Shown: piece after piece, positions 9,919 to 19,249 of the stretch | Layout of the letters: every line of letters starts with the position of its first letter | Numbering within the stretch: the stretch's first letter is position 1 | Assembly (NCBI RefSeq): GCF_001188955.3 | Contig: NZ_JPRF03000013.1 | Location: 124,001-188,000 of the forward strand | Direction of reading: 5' to 3' | Source of the DNA: Kitasatospora aureofaciens | Lineage (GTDB): Bacteria; Actinomycetota; Actinomycetes; Streptomycetales; Streptomycetaceae | Length of the DNA: 64,000 nucleotides | Program-made: the position numbers and the translations under genes | The notes under the pieces: model-generated | Seen by the model: only the letters and a program-made list of their open reading frames with translations | Database searches by the model: none | Told to the model about the DNA's origin: nothing

Positions 9919-12900
9919 TCAGGAGCCCGCGAGCAGGTCCCGCAGCAGGGCGACCGTGTCCGCGTCCAGGTCCCGGCCGGTACGGCGGCTCAACGCGTCG
10001 AGGCGGTTGACGGCACGCAGGAGCTGGTCGCGCGCGCCGGCCGAGGCGTAGGCGTAGAACAGGTCCCGGTGCAGGAGTTCGACGTCCGGGGCCACGGCGA
10101 GGCCGCGGAAGACGGCCGCCTCGGCACTGCGGTGGTCGCCGTACTGGAGACGGCGGGCGGCGAGTTCGTGAGCGGTGTCGACGATCGCGGCGATCATGTC
10201 CTGGCGCTCCGACTCGGCCCAGCCGTACGAGGCGGGCGGGGCCTCGGCGAACGGGGCTCCGCGCACCAGCGCCAGGGCGTGGGCGAGGGCGGCGTCGGCG
10301 GTCGCGCTGGTGCTGCGCATGCCGCGCCGGTACAGGCTGCGGAACTCGTCCCAGTCGCAGGTGACGGCCGGGGTGAAGGCGTAGCCGTCGGTGGTCTCGG
10401 TGGGCAGGTAGGCGCGCCCGTCGGGCGAGGTGCCGAACCAGGCCGCCAGGTCGGCGAGTTTGGCCGGGAGCGGGCTCTTGGCGTCGGACGCGGTGGGGTG
10501 CGGGTCGAGGTGGGCGGCACCGGGGTGCAGGTCGTGGTCGAGCGCGTGGTGGTCGGCGCCCGGGCGCAGCGCCAGGTAGACGGCGAGCTCGGTGAGCCTG
10601 GGCAGCGCGCCGGGCTCGACGGCACCGGGGGTACCGGCCACGTCGACAGGGCCGAGCAGCCGGATCCGGGGGGCGTTGCGCGGGGTGTGCGCCTCCGGGG
10701 AGCGCAGGATCGCGAGCAGGTCGTCGCTGTCGCTGCGGCCGGGGGCGGTCCGGGCGACCGGGGCCACGGCGGCCGGGCCGGGTTCGACCGTCGCCCCCGT
10801 CTCGGAGCCGGAAGAGCCGCTCGGACCGGAGGGGCCGGTACCGGGCTCGGGCCTGGCCGGGACGCGCGGGTCGGCGCCGGTGGGCGCGGGCGCGCTCTGG
10901 TGCGTCGGCGCCGGCTCGACGGGCCGTACGGGCTGCACAGGCTGGACGGACTGCACAGGCTGCACGGATGGCACAGGCTGGACGGGCGGCACCGGAAGCA
11001 CCGTCGCCGGGGCGTCCGCCGGTGCCGCCTCCTCGTCCGTTCCGGCCGCGTCCTCCGCACCCGCCTCGGCCGCCTCGGCCGGCTCGGCGGGTCCGCCGGG
11101 CAGCCGCAGGTCGCGGGTGGCCTCGTCGGCGGGCTGCTCCGGCCCGGTGGCCGCCTGCCGCCCCTGCCCGTTTACCGCGAACCGTGTCGGACCGGCCGAC
11201 GGCGGAGCCGGAACCGGCAGCGGGGCAGGAGCAGGCGCGGGCGCGACCGGGTCGGTGCCCGCGAACGGGCTGGCACCGGTCCCGATGACCCGGGTCAGCA
11301 GCCGGGGCCCGGCGGCCGCATCCGCCTCCTCCGCCGCCGTCGCGCCCGGAGCACCGACCGCGGCCAGCACCGGTACGGCGACGGGCAGTTCGGTGGTGTC
11401 GGTGTCCTCGTCCGGATCCGGGTCGAGCCCGGGACCGTCCAGGGTCCAGGCGGGCGCCGGGTGCTGGGTGGTGTCGTCGGCGGCCCGGAGCAGTTCGGCG
11501 ACCTGGTCGTACTGGCGGTCGTCCAGCCGCTGGAGCTCGACGGTCAGGTGCAGGCCGGGGATGGCGGCCTGGCCGGTGGTCGGCAGGGTCCAACGGGCCA
11601 CCGGTCCGGCGCCGCGCTCGGGCGCGCGGGTGACGACGGCGACGCAGGTGCGCGGGCGGGCGTCCAGCAGCCGGCCGAGCTCGGCGGGCACGTCGCCGCC
11701 GGGCTGCTGGGCACAGAGCACGATCTCCGGCACCCAGGACTCGTCCGCCCGGCCCCGGCTGCGGGCCTCGCGCGGGCTGGCGGCCTCGGCCGCGATCAGG
11801 GTGGCGCGGGCCTTGGCCGTGCGCGGGCCGAGGGCGGCCAGCGCGGCCTCCAGGGTGGGGTGTCGGTGGATCCGCTCGGCGGCCGGTCCGCTGATCGGCA
11901 CCTCCTCGGCGAGGTCCACCAGGTGCAGGTGGAGCCGGTCGGCCAGCGGGCTGTGGGCGAGCTCGATGGCGAGGGTGCGCAGCACGTCGCGGGCGTCGTC
12001 GGGGTGCCCGGACAGGTGGAGCAGCCGGACGGCCTCCAGGTCGGCGAGGACCACCGAGCCGTCCGGCGAGGTGCCGAGGGTGACCAGCGCGGGGTAGGGC
12101 GCGGCGGTCTTGCGGGCCTGTGCGGGGCTCAGCAGGTCGCCGGACTCGTCGCTGCACCACCAGACGTTGGCGGCGTGCGCGGCGCGGAACGGGGCGATCG
12201 GGGTGGCCGGGCCGGACAGGTGCAGCTCGATGGTGTGGTCGGGAGTGATCCGGGCCGCGACGATCGCGGGCAGCCGTTTGCCGCCGCGCACGGTGTTGCG
12301 GGCCAGGGTGCGCAGGGCACGGTCCAGCAGCTCCAGCCCTTCCTGGTCCTGACGGACAATCAGTTCGTTCTCGAAGGCGGCGGCCTCGGCGTCGGGCATC
12401 GCGATGCGGTGCCGGGGGCGGCGGGCGCGCTGCTGGGTGCCGCGCTTGTAGGCGACGGTGCCGACCATGATGGCGGCGAGCAGCACGCCGACGGTGGAGG
12501 CGCCGAGGGCGATGCGGTAGTCGTCGCTGGGCGCCGGGTCGGCGTGCGCGGCGGGGGCGGGCACGGGTGCGTGGGCGGGCGCACGGGTCGGCGCCGGGGC
12601 CGTCTGCGGTGCACCCTGGCTCGGGGCGCCCTGGCTGGGCGCCCCCGGCGCCGGAGCGGCCTGGGACGGCGCGGTGGTCGGGGCCTGGGTGGTTGGGGCC
12701 GCCTGGGTGGCCGGGGTCTGGGCAGCCGGGGTCTCGGCGGCCGGGGCCGGGGTGGCCGGGGCCTGCTCGGAACCGGGCGCGGGAGCGGGCGTCTGCGCGG
12801 CCGGGGCGGCCGCGCCCGGCACGGTGAGCACCATCCCCGGCTCCAGCACGTCCGGATCGGTCAGCCGCTCCCCGCCCGGCGCCTGCACGCCCTTGTTCGC

Positions 12901-13947
12901 CTCGAAGAGCTTCGGCCAGGCCTCGGCGTCCCCCAACTCCCGCTGGGCGATGGCCGACAGACTGTCCCCGGACTGCACGGTCACCGTCTTCTGCCCGCCT
13001 GCGGTCGGCTCCGTCCCGGACTGCGGCGTCTGCGCCGGAGCCGGCGTCTGCGCCTGGGCCTGGGCGGGATCGGGCGTCGGCGCGGGCGCCTTCGCCTCGT
13101 CCGGCTTGGCGTCCGCTGGCATCAGCAGCTCCCACCCGGGCTGGATCGGCCGCTCCGCGTCGAAGCGGATGCCGGAATCGTCCATCACCCGGCCGTTGTT
13201 GAGCTTGGCGATCTCCTCCCACCGCTCCCCGGAGCCCAGTTGGCGCTCCGCGATGGACCAGAGGCTGTCCGCCGGGCGGCTGTCCCGCACGGTGTACGTG
13301 GGGTGCTGGTCCGCCGCCGGGGTCGGTGCCGCCGCCGGCCGGGCGGCGGGCAGCGCGGCGCGCTGCACGCCCGGGGTCAACTGCGCCTGGGCAGACGGGG
13401 CATGGGCCGCCTCGGGCACCGCCGCGAAGGCCGAACCGGCCACCGGCACCAGCGCGAGCACCGAGCCGACCAGCCCGGCCGCGATTCGCTGGCTCCAGCC
13501 GAAGGCCGGGATCCGACGGGCGATCCGGCCGCGCAGCTGCGCCGGTACCTCCAGCAGGACGGAGAGCGCGAAGCACGCCCAGGCGAGCCAGCCGACCACC
13601 ACCAGCAGCCAGAGGAAAAGCCGCCCGTCGTCCGGACCGGTGAGCGCCTCCCCCACCCCGCCGGACGCGACCTCGCCCATCGAGGCGACCGCCTGGGTGC
13701 CGTACAGCAGCAGCGCCGGAACGCCGAACAGCAGGGCGAGCAGAGTGACCAGCGCGGCGAGCGCGGTGATCAGTGCGCCGCCGCGGCCGCCCCCGCCGCC
13801 ACGGCCGCCCCCGGCGCGGCGACCGCTCCGGGCGTGCCCCCTCACCGTTCGCATCCCGTCCTTCCCTGTTCCCCCGGACCCCGATCCCGGCCCACCGGTA
13901 CGGGCCTGGGCGGAACGGGCCTGGTCCTTGGCACGTGGCGCGGCCAT
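9919..13947 (-). CDS. Membrane-spanning LysM / BTAD regulator protein
   Basis: 1342-residue protein that joins cell-wall binding to a regulator domain. In order: basic Gly/Arg-rich start; three hydrophobic segments (about 57-83, 108-132, 150-178); two LysM-like domains (about 215-275 with SRPADSLWSIAERQLGSG and 322-375 with VQSGDSLSAIAQRELGD); a Pro/Ala/Gln-rich linker; a fourth hydrophobic segment (about 478-500) followed by basic residues; a long cytoplasmic Ala/Pro-rich region; a winged-helix-like segment (about 1090-1180); and a C-terminal BTAD domain as in SARP regulators. Topology suggests LysM outside and BTAD inside. The ATG overlaps the stop of the preceding TadG-like gene (TGATG), so it is translationally coupled as the last gene of the Tad operon. 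A link between pilus/cell wall state and transcription is inference. Confidence 0.85.
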   Translation of the reverse strand: MAAPRAKDQARSAQARTGGPGSGSGGTGKDGMRTVRGHARSGRRAGGGRGGGGGRGGALITALAALVTLLALLFGVPALLLYGTQAVASMGEVASGGVGEALTGPDDGRLFLWLLVVVGWLAWACFALSVLLEVPAQLRGRIARRIPAFGWSQRIAAGLVGSVLALVPVAGSAFAAVPEAAHAPSAQAQLTPGVQRAALPAARPAAAPTPAADQHPTYTVRDSRPADSLWSIAERQLGSGERWEEIAKLNNGRVMDDSGIRFDAERPIQPGWELLMPADAKPDEAKAPAPTPDPAQAQAQTPAPAQTPQSGTEPTAGGQKTVTVQSGDSLSAIAQRELGDAEAWPKLFEANKGVQAPGGERLTDPDVLEPGMVLTVPGAAAPAAQTPAPAPGSEQAPATPAPAAETPAAQTPATQAAPTTQAPTTAPSQAAPAPGAPSQGAPSQGAPQTAPAPTRAPAHAPVPAPAAHADPAPSDDYRIALGASTVGVLLAAIMVGTVAYKRGTQQRARRPRHRIAMPDAEAAAFENELIVRQDQEGLELLDRALRTLARNTVRGGKRLPAIVAARITPDHTIELHLSGPATPIAPFRAAHAANVWWCSDESGDLLSPAQARKTAAPYPALVTLGTSPDGSVVLADLEAVRLLHLSGHPDDARDVLRTLAIELAHSPLADRLHLHLVDLAEEVPISGPAAERIHRHPTLEAALAALGPRTAKARATLIAAEAASPREARSRGRADESWVPEIVLCAQQPGGDVPAELGRLLDARPRTCVAVVTRAPERGAGPVARWTLPTTGQAAIPGLHLTVELQRLDDRQYDQVAELLRAADDTTQHPAPAWTLDGPGLDPDPDEDTDTTELPVAVPVLAAVGAPGATAAEEADAAAGPRLLTRVIGTGASPFAGTDPVAPAPAPAPLPVPAPPSAGPTRFAVNGQGRQAATGPEQPADEATRDLRLPGGPAEPAEAAEAGAEDAAGTDEEAAPADAPATVLPVPPVQPVPSVQPVQSVQPVQPVRPVEPAPTHQSAPAPTGADPRVPARPEPGTGPSGPSGSSGSETGATVEPGPAAVAPVARTAPGRSDSDDLLAILRSPEAHTPRNAPRIRLLGPVDVAGTPGAVEPGALPRLTELAVYLALRPGADHHALDHDLHPGAAHLDPHPTASDAKSPLPAKLADLAAWFGTSPDGRAYLPTETTDGYAFTPAVTCDWDEFRSLYRRGMRSTSATADAALAHALALVRGAPFAEAPPASYGWAESERQDMIAAIVDTAHELAARRLQYGDHRSAEAAVFRGLAVAPDVELLHRDLFYAYASAGARDQLLRAVNRLDALSRRTGRDLDADTVALLRDLLAGS

Positions 13948-14411
13948 CAGTCGGTCTCCGCATTCTTGACTCCGTGGACGAGGGTCGCACTGCCCTTGCC
14001 CGTAACCTTCCGCTGCCCGAGGGCGCCCAGCAGGACCGGCCGGTAGTCGGCCCGCACGGTGACGGTGACGACCTTGCCGTCGCCGGAGAACGTGACGTCG
14101 TCGACCTGCAGGCCGTACAGGTTCAGGTAGGTCGCGGCGGCCTGCCGGACGTAGTCCTGCTGGACCTTGAAGCCCTTCCCCTGCAGCACGGCCGCCCGGT
14201 CGAGCTGCTGTCCGCCGACCCGTGCGGCCTCCTGGGCGTAGGCGTCGGTGCGTTCGGCGACCCGCAGTCGGCCGCCCGCGTCGATCACCAGCGCGACGAC
14301 GAGCACCAGGTAGGCCGCGCAGATCGCCACGAAGAGGGCGACCGCGCCGCGATCGGAACGGCGCCCGGCCGGACGGTGGCCGAGGCGTCGCAGTCGGCTC
14401 AGCACTCGCAT
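13947..14411 (-). CDS. TadG/TadE-like pilus assembly protein
   Basis: About 154 residues. A short basic leader ends in RRSDRG, followed by a single hydrophobic segment (AVALFVAICAAYLVLVVAL) and IDAGGRLRVAERTDAYAQEAARVGGQQL, the pattern of Tad-associated pseudopilin/TadG-like proteins in actinomycetes; the rest is an extracellular alpha-beta domain. The ATG at 14411 follows a GGGGAGGGG run and gives the usual leader length; an ATG at 14582 overlapping the previous stop would add 57 residues of low-complexity sequence and is less likely. Stop overlaps the start of the LysM-BTAD gene. Confidence 0.75.
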   Translation of the reverse strand: MRVLSRLRRLGHRPAGRRSDRGAVALFVAICAAYLVLVVALVIDAGGRLRVAERTDAYAQEAARVGGQQLDRAAVLQGKGFKVQQDYVRQAAATYLNLYGLQVDDVTFSGDGKVVTVTVRADYRPVLLGALGQRKVTGKGSATLVHGVKNAETD

Positions 14412-14578
14412 CCCCTCCCCCCGATCCGCACGATGCCTCCCCACCGGCTCCCCACCGGGCGCCACTCGGTGCCGTTGCGTCATCCCCCGAGCGCTCTCCG
14501 CTTGCGTCTCCCCCGCACGGGCCGTCCCCAATCCCCCGGCCGGGCCCGTTACGGGCCGGGTGCCGTCCGGTGCCGCCG

Positions 14579-15076
14579 TCATGTGCCGCGGTAGCGGTCC
14601 ATCACGGAGATGAACTCCGCGCTGAGGTGCTTCGTCACGGGCAGTCCCGACGGTCCGCCGAGCAGGTCGGCGAGTTCGACGTCGCAGTCGACGGTGACCT
14701 TGACGGTCACCACCGGGCCGTCGTCCAGCGTCAACTCGTCCGTGGTGACCCGGACGTCCTCGTGGCGGCAGGTGACGCCCTGCTGGTGCAGGGTCGCGAG
14801 GGCGGAGTCCCTGGCCGGCTTGTCCACCCCGGCGACGCTGCGCTGCAGCGAGCCGGTCCGGGCCCCGGCGCGGGCCGCGGCCTCCACCGTGCCGGCCGCG
14901 GTCTGCACCCGACCGGCGGCGATCGCCAGCAGGACCAGCCCGATGACGCCCGGGACGACGATCGCCGCCTCGATCGCGATCCCGCCGCGGTCCGAACGGT
15001 CCGAACGGTCGGGCCGGTCCGGCCGGCGCAGCCGTCGGCGCCGGCCGTCGACGGCCCCTCTCGCGCCCGCTATCAC
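14579..15076 (-). CDS. TadE-like pilus assembly protein
   Basis: 165 residues. Basic leader with repeated PDRSDRSDRG, then GIAIEAAIVVPGVIGLVLLAIAAG as the single membrane or prepilin-like segment, with the Glu five residues after the Gly, as in class III (Flp/TadE) prepilins. A Cys pair (GVTCRHEDV and VTVDCDVEL) could form a disulfide outside the cell. GTG at 15076 overlaps the stop of the preceding gene (GTGA); the longer open frame upstream is antisense-type sequence and was discarded. Confidence 0.8.
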   Translation of the reverse strand: MIAGARGAVDGRRRRLRRPDRPDRSDRSDRGGIAIEAAIVVPGVIGLVLLAIAAGRVQTAAGTVEAAARAGARTGSLQRSVAGVDKPARDSALATLHQQGVTCRHEDVRVTTDELTLDDGPVVTVKVTVDCDVELADLLGGPSGLPVTKHLSAEFISVMDRYRGT

Positions 15077-15486
15077 GGCGTCACCGCCGGCGGGACGAAG
15101 CGCTCGCGCGGCGCCTCCGCGTACTGGCGGACGCTGGGCCCGGTGAGCCCGGGGATCAGCAGCGGTGGCGTCAGTTCCACCGTGACCTTGATCGTGTCGG
15201 CCGTGCTGTCGCCGGTCTCCACCTGGTACGCGTGCACACCCTGCCGGTCCAGGAAGTCCCGGGCCTGCCGCCGGGCGGCCTCCTCCGCCTCCGCCTCCGT
15301 CGCTTTCGCCTGCACCCGCCCGGCGTCCACGCCCTCGCGGGCGGCGGTGAGCGCGACCTGCCGGTCGTACCAGATCAGCGCGGCCTGGACGACGAGCAGC
15401 AGGAGCAGCAGGACGACCGGGAAGACGATGGCCAGACTGATGCTCATCGATCCCCGGTCGCCGCGGCGGCGAAGCCGGCCGGTCAC
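15073..15486 (-). CDS. TadE-like pilus assembly protein
   Basis: 137 residues, GTG start overlapping the stop of the upstream pilin-like gene. Leader RLRRRGDRG, then a strong hydrophobic stretch (SISLAIVFPVVLLLLLLVVQ), then a helix rich in Ala/Glu/Arg and a short beta-rich tail. The hydrophobic segment directly follows the DRG leader as in the other three small genes of this operon, suggesting common processing by a prepilin peptidase, whose gene is not in this window. Confidence 0.8.
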   Translation of the reverse strand: MTGRLRRRGDRGSMSISLAIVFPVVLLLLLLVVQAALIWYDRQVALTAAREGVDAGRVQAKATEAEAEEAARRQARDFLDRQGVHAYQVETGDSTADTIKVTVELTPPLLIPGLTGPSVRQYAEAPRERFVPPAVTP

Positions 15487-15773
15487 TTGGTGGCGCCGCC
15501 CGCGCCGCCACCGCCGGGCAGGTTCGGGTCCTGCTCGACCTTGGTGACCACCTTGTCCTTCAGCAGGTACAGCGCGGTCGCGACGGCACCCGCGACGAAC
15601 ACCAGCGCGATGATGGCGAGGGCGAGTTCGATGCTGATGGCGCCGCGGTCGCCGCGCGCCCGGGCGGCGCGCAGCCGGCCCAGCCGCAGCGTGAAGAGCA
15701 GCAGGGCGAACTGCACGGGCAGCAGCACGGGCCGCAGCACCCGTCCTGCCAGCTGGGCAAGTCGTACGGTCAT
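15483..15773 (-). CDS. Small Flp/TadE-type prepilin-like protein
   Basis: 96 residues. A long basic N-terminal part (about 42 residues, itself with a hydrophobic patch) ends in RGDRG, then AISIELALAIIALVFVAGAV, a class III prepilin-type segment with Glu at the fifth position, then a Lys/Val-rich piece and a Gly-rich tail. It is the shortest member of the set and lacks a globular domain, so it is the best candidate for the structural pilin, though the long leader is unusual. GGAG lies before the ATG; 49 bases separate it from TadC. Confidence 0.72.
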   Translation of the reverse strand: MTVRLAQLAGRVLRPVLLPVQFALLLFTLRLGRLRAARARGDRGAISIELALAIIALVFVAGAVATALYLLKDKVVTKVEQDPNLPGGGGAGGATK

Positions 15774-15822
15774 CGGGATCTCCGGGGGGTGATGTGTGGT
15801 GTCAGCTGCTCGGTGACATAAG

Positions 15823-16701
15823 TCAGTTGAGCATCTGGTGGAGTGCCGGAAAGACGATCAGGACGGTCATCAGCAGGGTCAGGGCGGCGCCCGGCGCGAC
15901 CATCCGCTCGCTGTCGGCGTTCGCGCGGGCCAGGTCCTCGGCGAGGAGTTCGCCGCGCAGGCCCTTGGCGCGGGCCCGCAGGGTGTCGTACACGGCGGCG
16001 CCGTCGGTGCCGGACAGCCGCATGATGTCGGCCACGTCCTGGAGCGGGCTGAGGCCCAACTCCTCGGCCAGTGCGTCCAGTCCGGCCCAGGGCGGGAGCC
16101 GGTCGGTGGCCGCGCGCTCCAGCGCGTCGCGGATCCGCCGGAACACCGCGCCCTGCCCGACCGAGGCGGCGCGGCGCAGCGCCTCGGCGGGGCCGCAGTC
16201 CGCGGCCCGCTCCAGCGCGACGAGTTCCAGGTAGGCGGCGATGCCGTGCAGGTACTCGGTGCGGGCCTCCTTGGCCTCGCCCCGCACCACGGCGTCCGGG
16301 ACGAACCACAGCAGCCCGGCCAGCAACGGCCCGACGACCAGCGGCAGGGCGAAGGGCAGGCCGACGTCCACCAGCACGGCCATCGCGCCCAGGTAGGCGG
16401 GCAGCACCAGGCCCAGCGCGGCGAACAGCAGCTTGTGCACCATGAACCGGGCGGGAGTGCGGCCGATCAGGGCGAGTTCGCGGCGCGGGATCGTCACCCC
16501 GCGCAGGGTGAGAGAGCGCTCGCCGATCCGGTCGTACCAGCGCGGCCGCTCGTCCGGGTCCTGCCCGCGGTCGGCCGGGGCGCGGTGCAGCCGGTCCAGG
16601 GCCTGGCCGAGGTCCGGCGGCGCGGGCCGCAGTTCGGCGATCAGCAGGGCGAGGCCGCCGGCCGCGACCGCGCCGGCCAGCACGGGCCAGGGGGAGATCA
16701 C
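15823..16701 (-). CDS. tadC: TadC, pilus inner-membrane platform protein
   Basis: 292-residue type II secretion F-domain protein. Hydrophobic segments at the N-terminus (VLAGAVAAGGLALLIAEL), a central pair (FAALGLVLPAYLGAMAVLV and FALPLVVGPLLAGLLWFV) and at the C-terminus (ALTLLMTVLIVFPALHQ). The segment between, with YLELVALERAADCGPAEALRRAA, is the cytoplasmic F domain. GTG overlaps the stop of TadB (GTGA). With TadB it forms the platform on which the CpaF ATPase acts. Confidence 0.88.
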   Translation of the reverse strand: MISPWPVLAGAVAAGGLALLIAELRPAPPDLGQALDRLHRAPADRGQDPDERPRWYDRIGERSLTLRGVTIPRRELALIGRTPARFMVHKLLFAALGLVLPAYLGAMAVLVDVGLPFALPLVVGPLLAGLLWFVPDAVVRGEAKEARTEYLHGIAAYLELVALERAADCGPAEALRRAASVGQGAVFRRIRDALERAATDRLPPWAGLDALAEELGLSPLQDVADIMRLSGTDGAAVYDTLRARAKGLRGELLAEDLARANADSERMVAPGAALTLLMTVLIVFPALHQMLN

Positions 16702-17651
16702 CGGACCTCCCCGAGCTGCTCGACCGGCTCCTGCACGGGTCCGCGGCGGCCGCCCTTGCTGCGGCGGTCCGGGGTGAGCAGCCGGGGCACCGGCGGGTGC
16801 GAGGCCAGGGCGCGCATCCAGGCGATGATCGCGACGAACAGGGCGGCGACCACGGCGAGCACGACCTGCCCGAGGAAGGTCCCGTACGGGCGGGTGTACT
16901 CGGTGTTGAACGAGCCGACCGTGACGACCAGCACGATGATGCCGACCAGCCAGCGGATGGTGGTGCGGTGCTTGGCCCGGTCGGCCTCGATGGCACGGCG
17001 CTGGCGGACCTCCTCGCGCACCGAGTCGGCCATGTCGGACAGCGTCCGGGCCAGGCCCGGGCCGCTGTCCCCGGCCCGCAGCACCAGGGCGGCGAGCACC
17101 TTGTCGGCGGTGGCGTCGGCCAGGCTGTCGGCGAAGGCGTGCAGCGCCTCCTCTGGCCGCCAGCGGGCCTGAAGCCGGGCGGCCAGCTCGCCGATCTCGT
17201 CCTCCAGGGCGGCGGGGGCGGTGCGGCGGCTGGTGACGATGGCCTGGTTGAGGCCGACGCCGAGCAGCAGCACGTCGGCGATCCGCTGGGTCCACTCGGA
17301 CAGCGCCTCCAGCCGCTCGATCCGGTGGGTGTCCGGGCGGGTGGTGTCGAACAGCCAGGGCAGGCCGAAGACGGCCAGCGGCACCAGCAGCGCGGTCAGC
17401 GGGATGCCGGTGAACAGCCAGGCCAGTGGGCCGCCGACGAGCGCCAGCGGCAGCTGGATCCGGCGCAGCCGCACCATCCGCAGCGAGGCCGAGCCGGGGG
17501 CGCCGTACCAGAAGACGTGGGCGCGGCCGGCCAGCGGGTTCTCCCGGCGGGCGGGCCCGTCCCCGTCGTCGGGCTCGCTGCCGCGGGCCCAGGCCACCAG
17601 GGCGACCAGGCCGCCCGCGACCGCCAGCCCGCACAGGGCGAGGAGCAGCAT
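16698..17651 (-). CDS. tadB: TadB, pilus inner-membrane platform protein
   Basis: 317 residues with an N-terminal membrane segment (MLLLALCGLAVAGGLVALVA), a central pair of segments, the type II secretion F domain including AALVLRAGDSGPGLARTL and a C-terminal pair of membrane segments. ATG overlaps the CpaF stop (TGATG) and the stop overlaps TadC, indicating a tightly coupled operon. Ends in a basic tail. Size and topology are normal for TadB. Confidence 0.88.
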   Translation of the reverse strand: MLLLALCGLAVAGGLVALVAWARGSEPDDGDGPARRENPLAGRAHVFWYGAPGSASLRMVRLRRIQLPLALVGGPLAWLFTGIPLTALLVPLAVFGLPWLFDTTRPDTHRIERLEALSEWTQRIADVLLLGVGLNQAIVTSRRTAPAALEDEIGELAARLQARWRPEEALHAFADSLADATADKVLAALVLRAGDSGPGLARTLSDMADSVREEVRQRRAIEADRAKHRTTIRWLVGIIVLVVTVGSFNTEYTRPYGTFLGQVVLAVVAALFVAIIAWMRALASHPPVPRLLTPDRRSKGGRRGPVQEPVEQLGEVR

Positions 17652-19249
17652 CACCGCGCGCCACCGCCGATCCGCAGTTGCAGCGGGGTGGCCCAACTCC
17701 CGTAACGGGAGCCGAGCAAGGAGGCGTCGAAGCCGGCCCGGCGCAGGTCGTCCAGGCACTGCGGCGGGGTGTGCGGGACGGCGCGCGGCTCGCCGAGGTC
17801 CGGCCGGGGGCCGAAGACGGTGTTCAGCGCGGGCCGGCCGCTCTCGCCGAGGCCGGTGACCTCCAGGACGTGGGAGACGAAGCGGTGCCGGCGCCCGCCG
17901 ACGGCGGTCTCGTCGACCATGCTGACGTGCACGATGAGGTCCAGGGCGTTGGCGGTGAGCCGATAGGCGAGCGCGTCGGTCATGTGCGAGCCGTACTCCA
18001 GGCAGAGTTCGGCGATCCGGTCGACCACCATGTGCGGACCACGCGCGTGCAGGGTGCACATCGAGCCGCCCTCGCCGTTGGTCATGACCCGCAGCATCGG
18101 GACGACCTCGCCGGAGCGGACCTCGCCGACGATGATCCGGGAGAGCGTCATCCGCAGCGCGGCCGGGATGAGGTCGCCGATGCTCAACTCCCCGGCCAGA
18201 CGGCCCTCGACGCGCTCCCCGTTGCCTTCGCGGGCCTCCATCGGGACGACCTGGCGCAGGTGCCCGAGGGTGTGCAGCCACAGCTCGAACTCCGACTCCA
18301 GGGTGCCGATCCGCTCGTCCGGCGGGATCTCGGCGGCCATCGCGCGCAGCAGGCTGGTCTTGCCGACGCCCTGGGTGCCGGTGATCATCACGTTCTTCCT
18401 GGCCCGGATCGCGGCGGCCAGGAAGGCGGCCAAGGTGGTGTCCAGAGTGCCGAGTTCGACCATCTCGGGCAGCGTCGCGGAGGCCACCCGGTGGCGGCGG
18501 ATCGCCACGTACGGGCGGGGCGTCACCTCGGTGAGCGCCTGGAGGCGCATGCCGCCCTCCAGGCGCAGCGCCAGCGTCGGACTGGCGGTGGAGAGGCTGC
18601 GTTCGCCTCCGCCGTGCTGCCGGGCCAGGTCCTGGAGCAGTTCGACCAGTTCGGCGTCGCTGTCGGCCACCGGCGGCACCTGGCGCAGGGGTTGGTGCAC
18701 CTTGGAGACCCAGACGTCGTCGCAGCCGTTGATCAGGATGTTCTCGATCTCCGGGTCGTCCAGGTAGGGCTGGAGCCGGCCGGCCCGGAACAGCAGGTCG
18801 AAGACGGCCTCGGCGAGGGCGCGGTCCTGCTCCCGGGTGGGTGGGATGCCGTGGGTCTGCGCGTAGGCGTCGGACCAGCGGGCGACCGACTCCTCGATCA
18901 ACGCCCGGCCGCGCTGGCGGCGGGTGGCGCGGTCCGGCTCTGAGCCGGAGGCGGTGGTCAACCGGGTGATCTGCTGGTGCAGTTCGGCCGCGACCTGGCG
19001 CTTCAGCTCGCGGGCGACCTGCGGGTCGACGGCCGGGCGGGTGGCGGCGCCGCGCACGTCCAGCGAGGGCAGCTGGGAGGGCACGGCGGTGGGCCCGGCG
19101 GCCTCACCGCCGGATGCTACGGGCTGGGGCGCGACCGGGCCGGGCCGGTACGCCTGCGGCTGCGGCTGGGCGGCGGCCGGTACGGGCGCGGCCCAGGGCA
19201 GGGCGGCCGGGTCGGCCGTCGGGTGCTGGTGCAGGGGGCTACCGCGCAC
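17651..19249 (-). CDS. cpaF: TadA/CpaF pilus assembly ATPase
   Basis: 532-residue hexameric secretion ATPase that powers pilus assembly. Pro/Ala-rich start, helical N-terminal domain, then the core: Walker A GTQGVGKTSLLR (about residues 288-299), Asp/Glu box region RIGTLESEFELWL, Walker B RIIVGEVRSGE (about 368), and the His box GGSMCTLHARG. GTG start has GGGGAGG six bases upstream and lies 11 bases inside the end of the TadZ-like gene. Complete; all ATPase motifs intact. Confidence 0.93.
   Translation of the reverse strand: MRGSPLHQHPTADPAALPWAAPVPAAAQPQPQAYRPGPVAPQPVASGGEAAGPTAVPSQLPSLDVRGAATRPAVDPQVARELKRQVAAELHQQITRLTTASGSEPDRATRRQRGRALIEESVARWSDAYAQTHGIPPTREQDRALAEAVFDLLFRAGRLQPYLDDPEIENILINGCDDVWVSKVHQPLRQVPPVADSDAELVELLQDLARQHGGGERSLSTASPTLALRLEGGMRLQALTEVTPRPYVAIRRHRVASATLPEMVELGTLDTTLAAFLAAAIRARKNVMITGTQGVGKTSLLRAMAAEIPPDERIGTLESEFELWLHTLGHLRQVVPMEAREGNGERVEGRLAGELSIGDLIPAALRMTLSRIIVGEVRSGEVVPMLRVMTNGEGGSMCTLHARGPHMVVDRIAELCLEYGSHMTDALAYRLTANALDLIVHVSMVDETAVGGRRHRFVSHVLEVTGLGESGRPALNTVFGPRPDLGEPRAVPHTPPQCLDDLRRAGFDASLLGSRYGSWATPLQLRIGGGAR

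Noticed and set aside
10069..14046. Very long plus-strand open frame opposite the LysM-BTAD gene
   Set aside because: Antisense shadow of a GC-rich gene; composition is Gly/Arg-rich without any domain, and the minus-strand protein has clear domains.
14412..14582. Upstream ATG for the TadG-like protein overlapping the previous stop
   Set aside because: Would add 57 low-complexity residues before the DRG leader, unlike relatives; kept only as an alternative.
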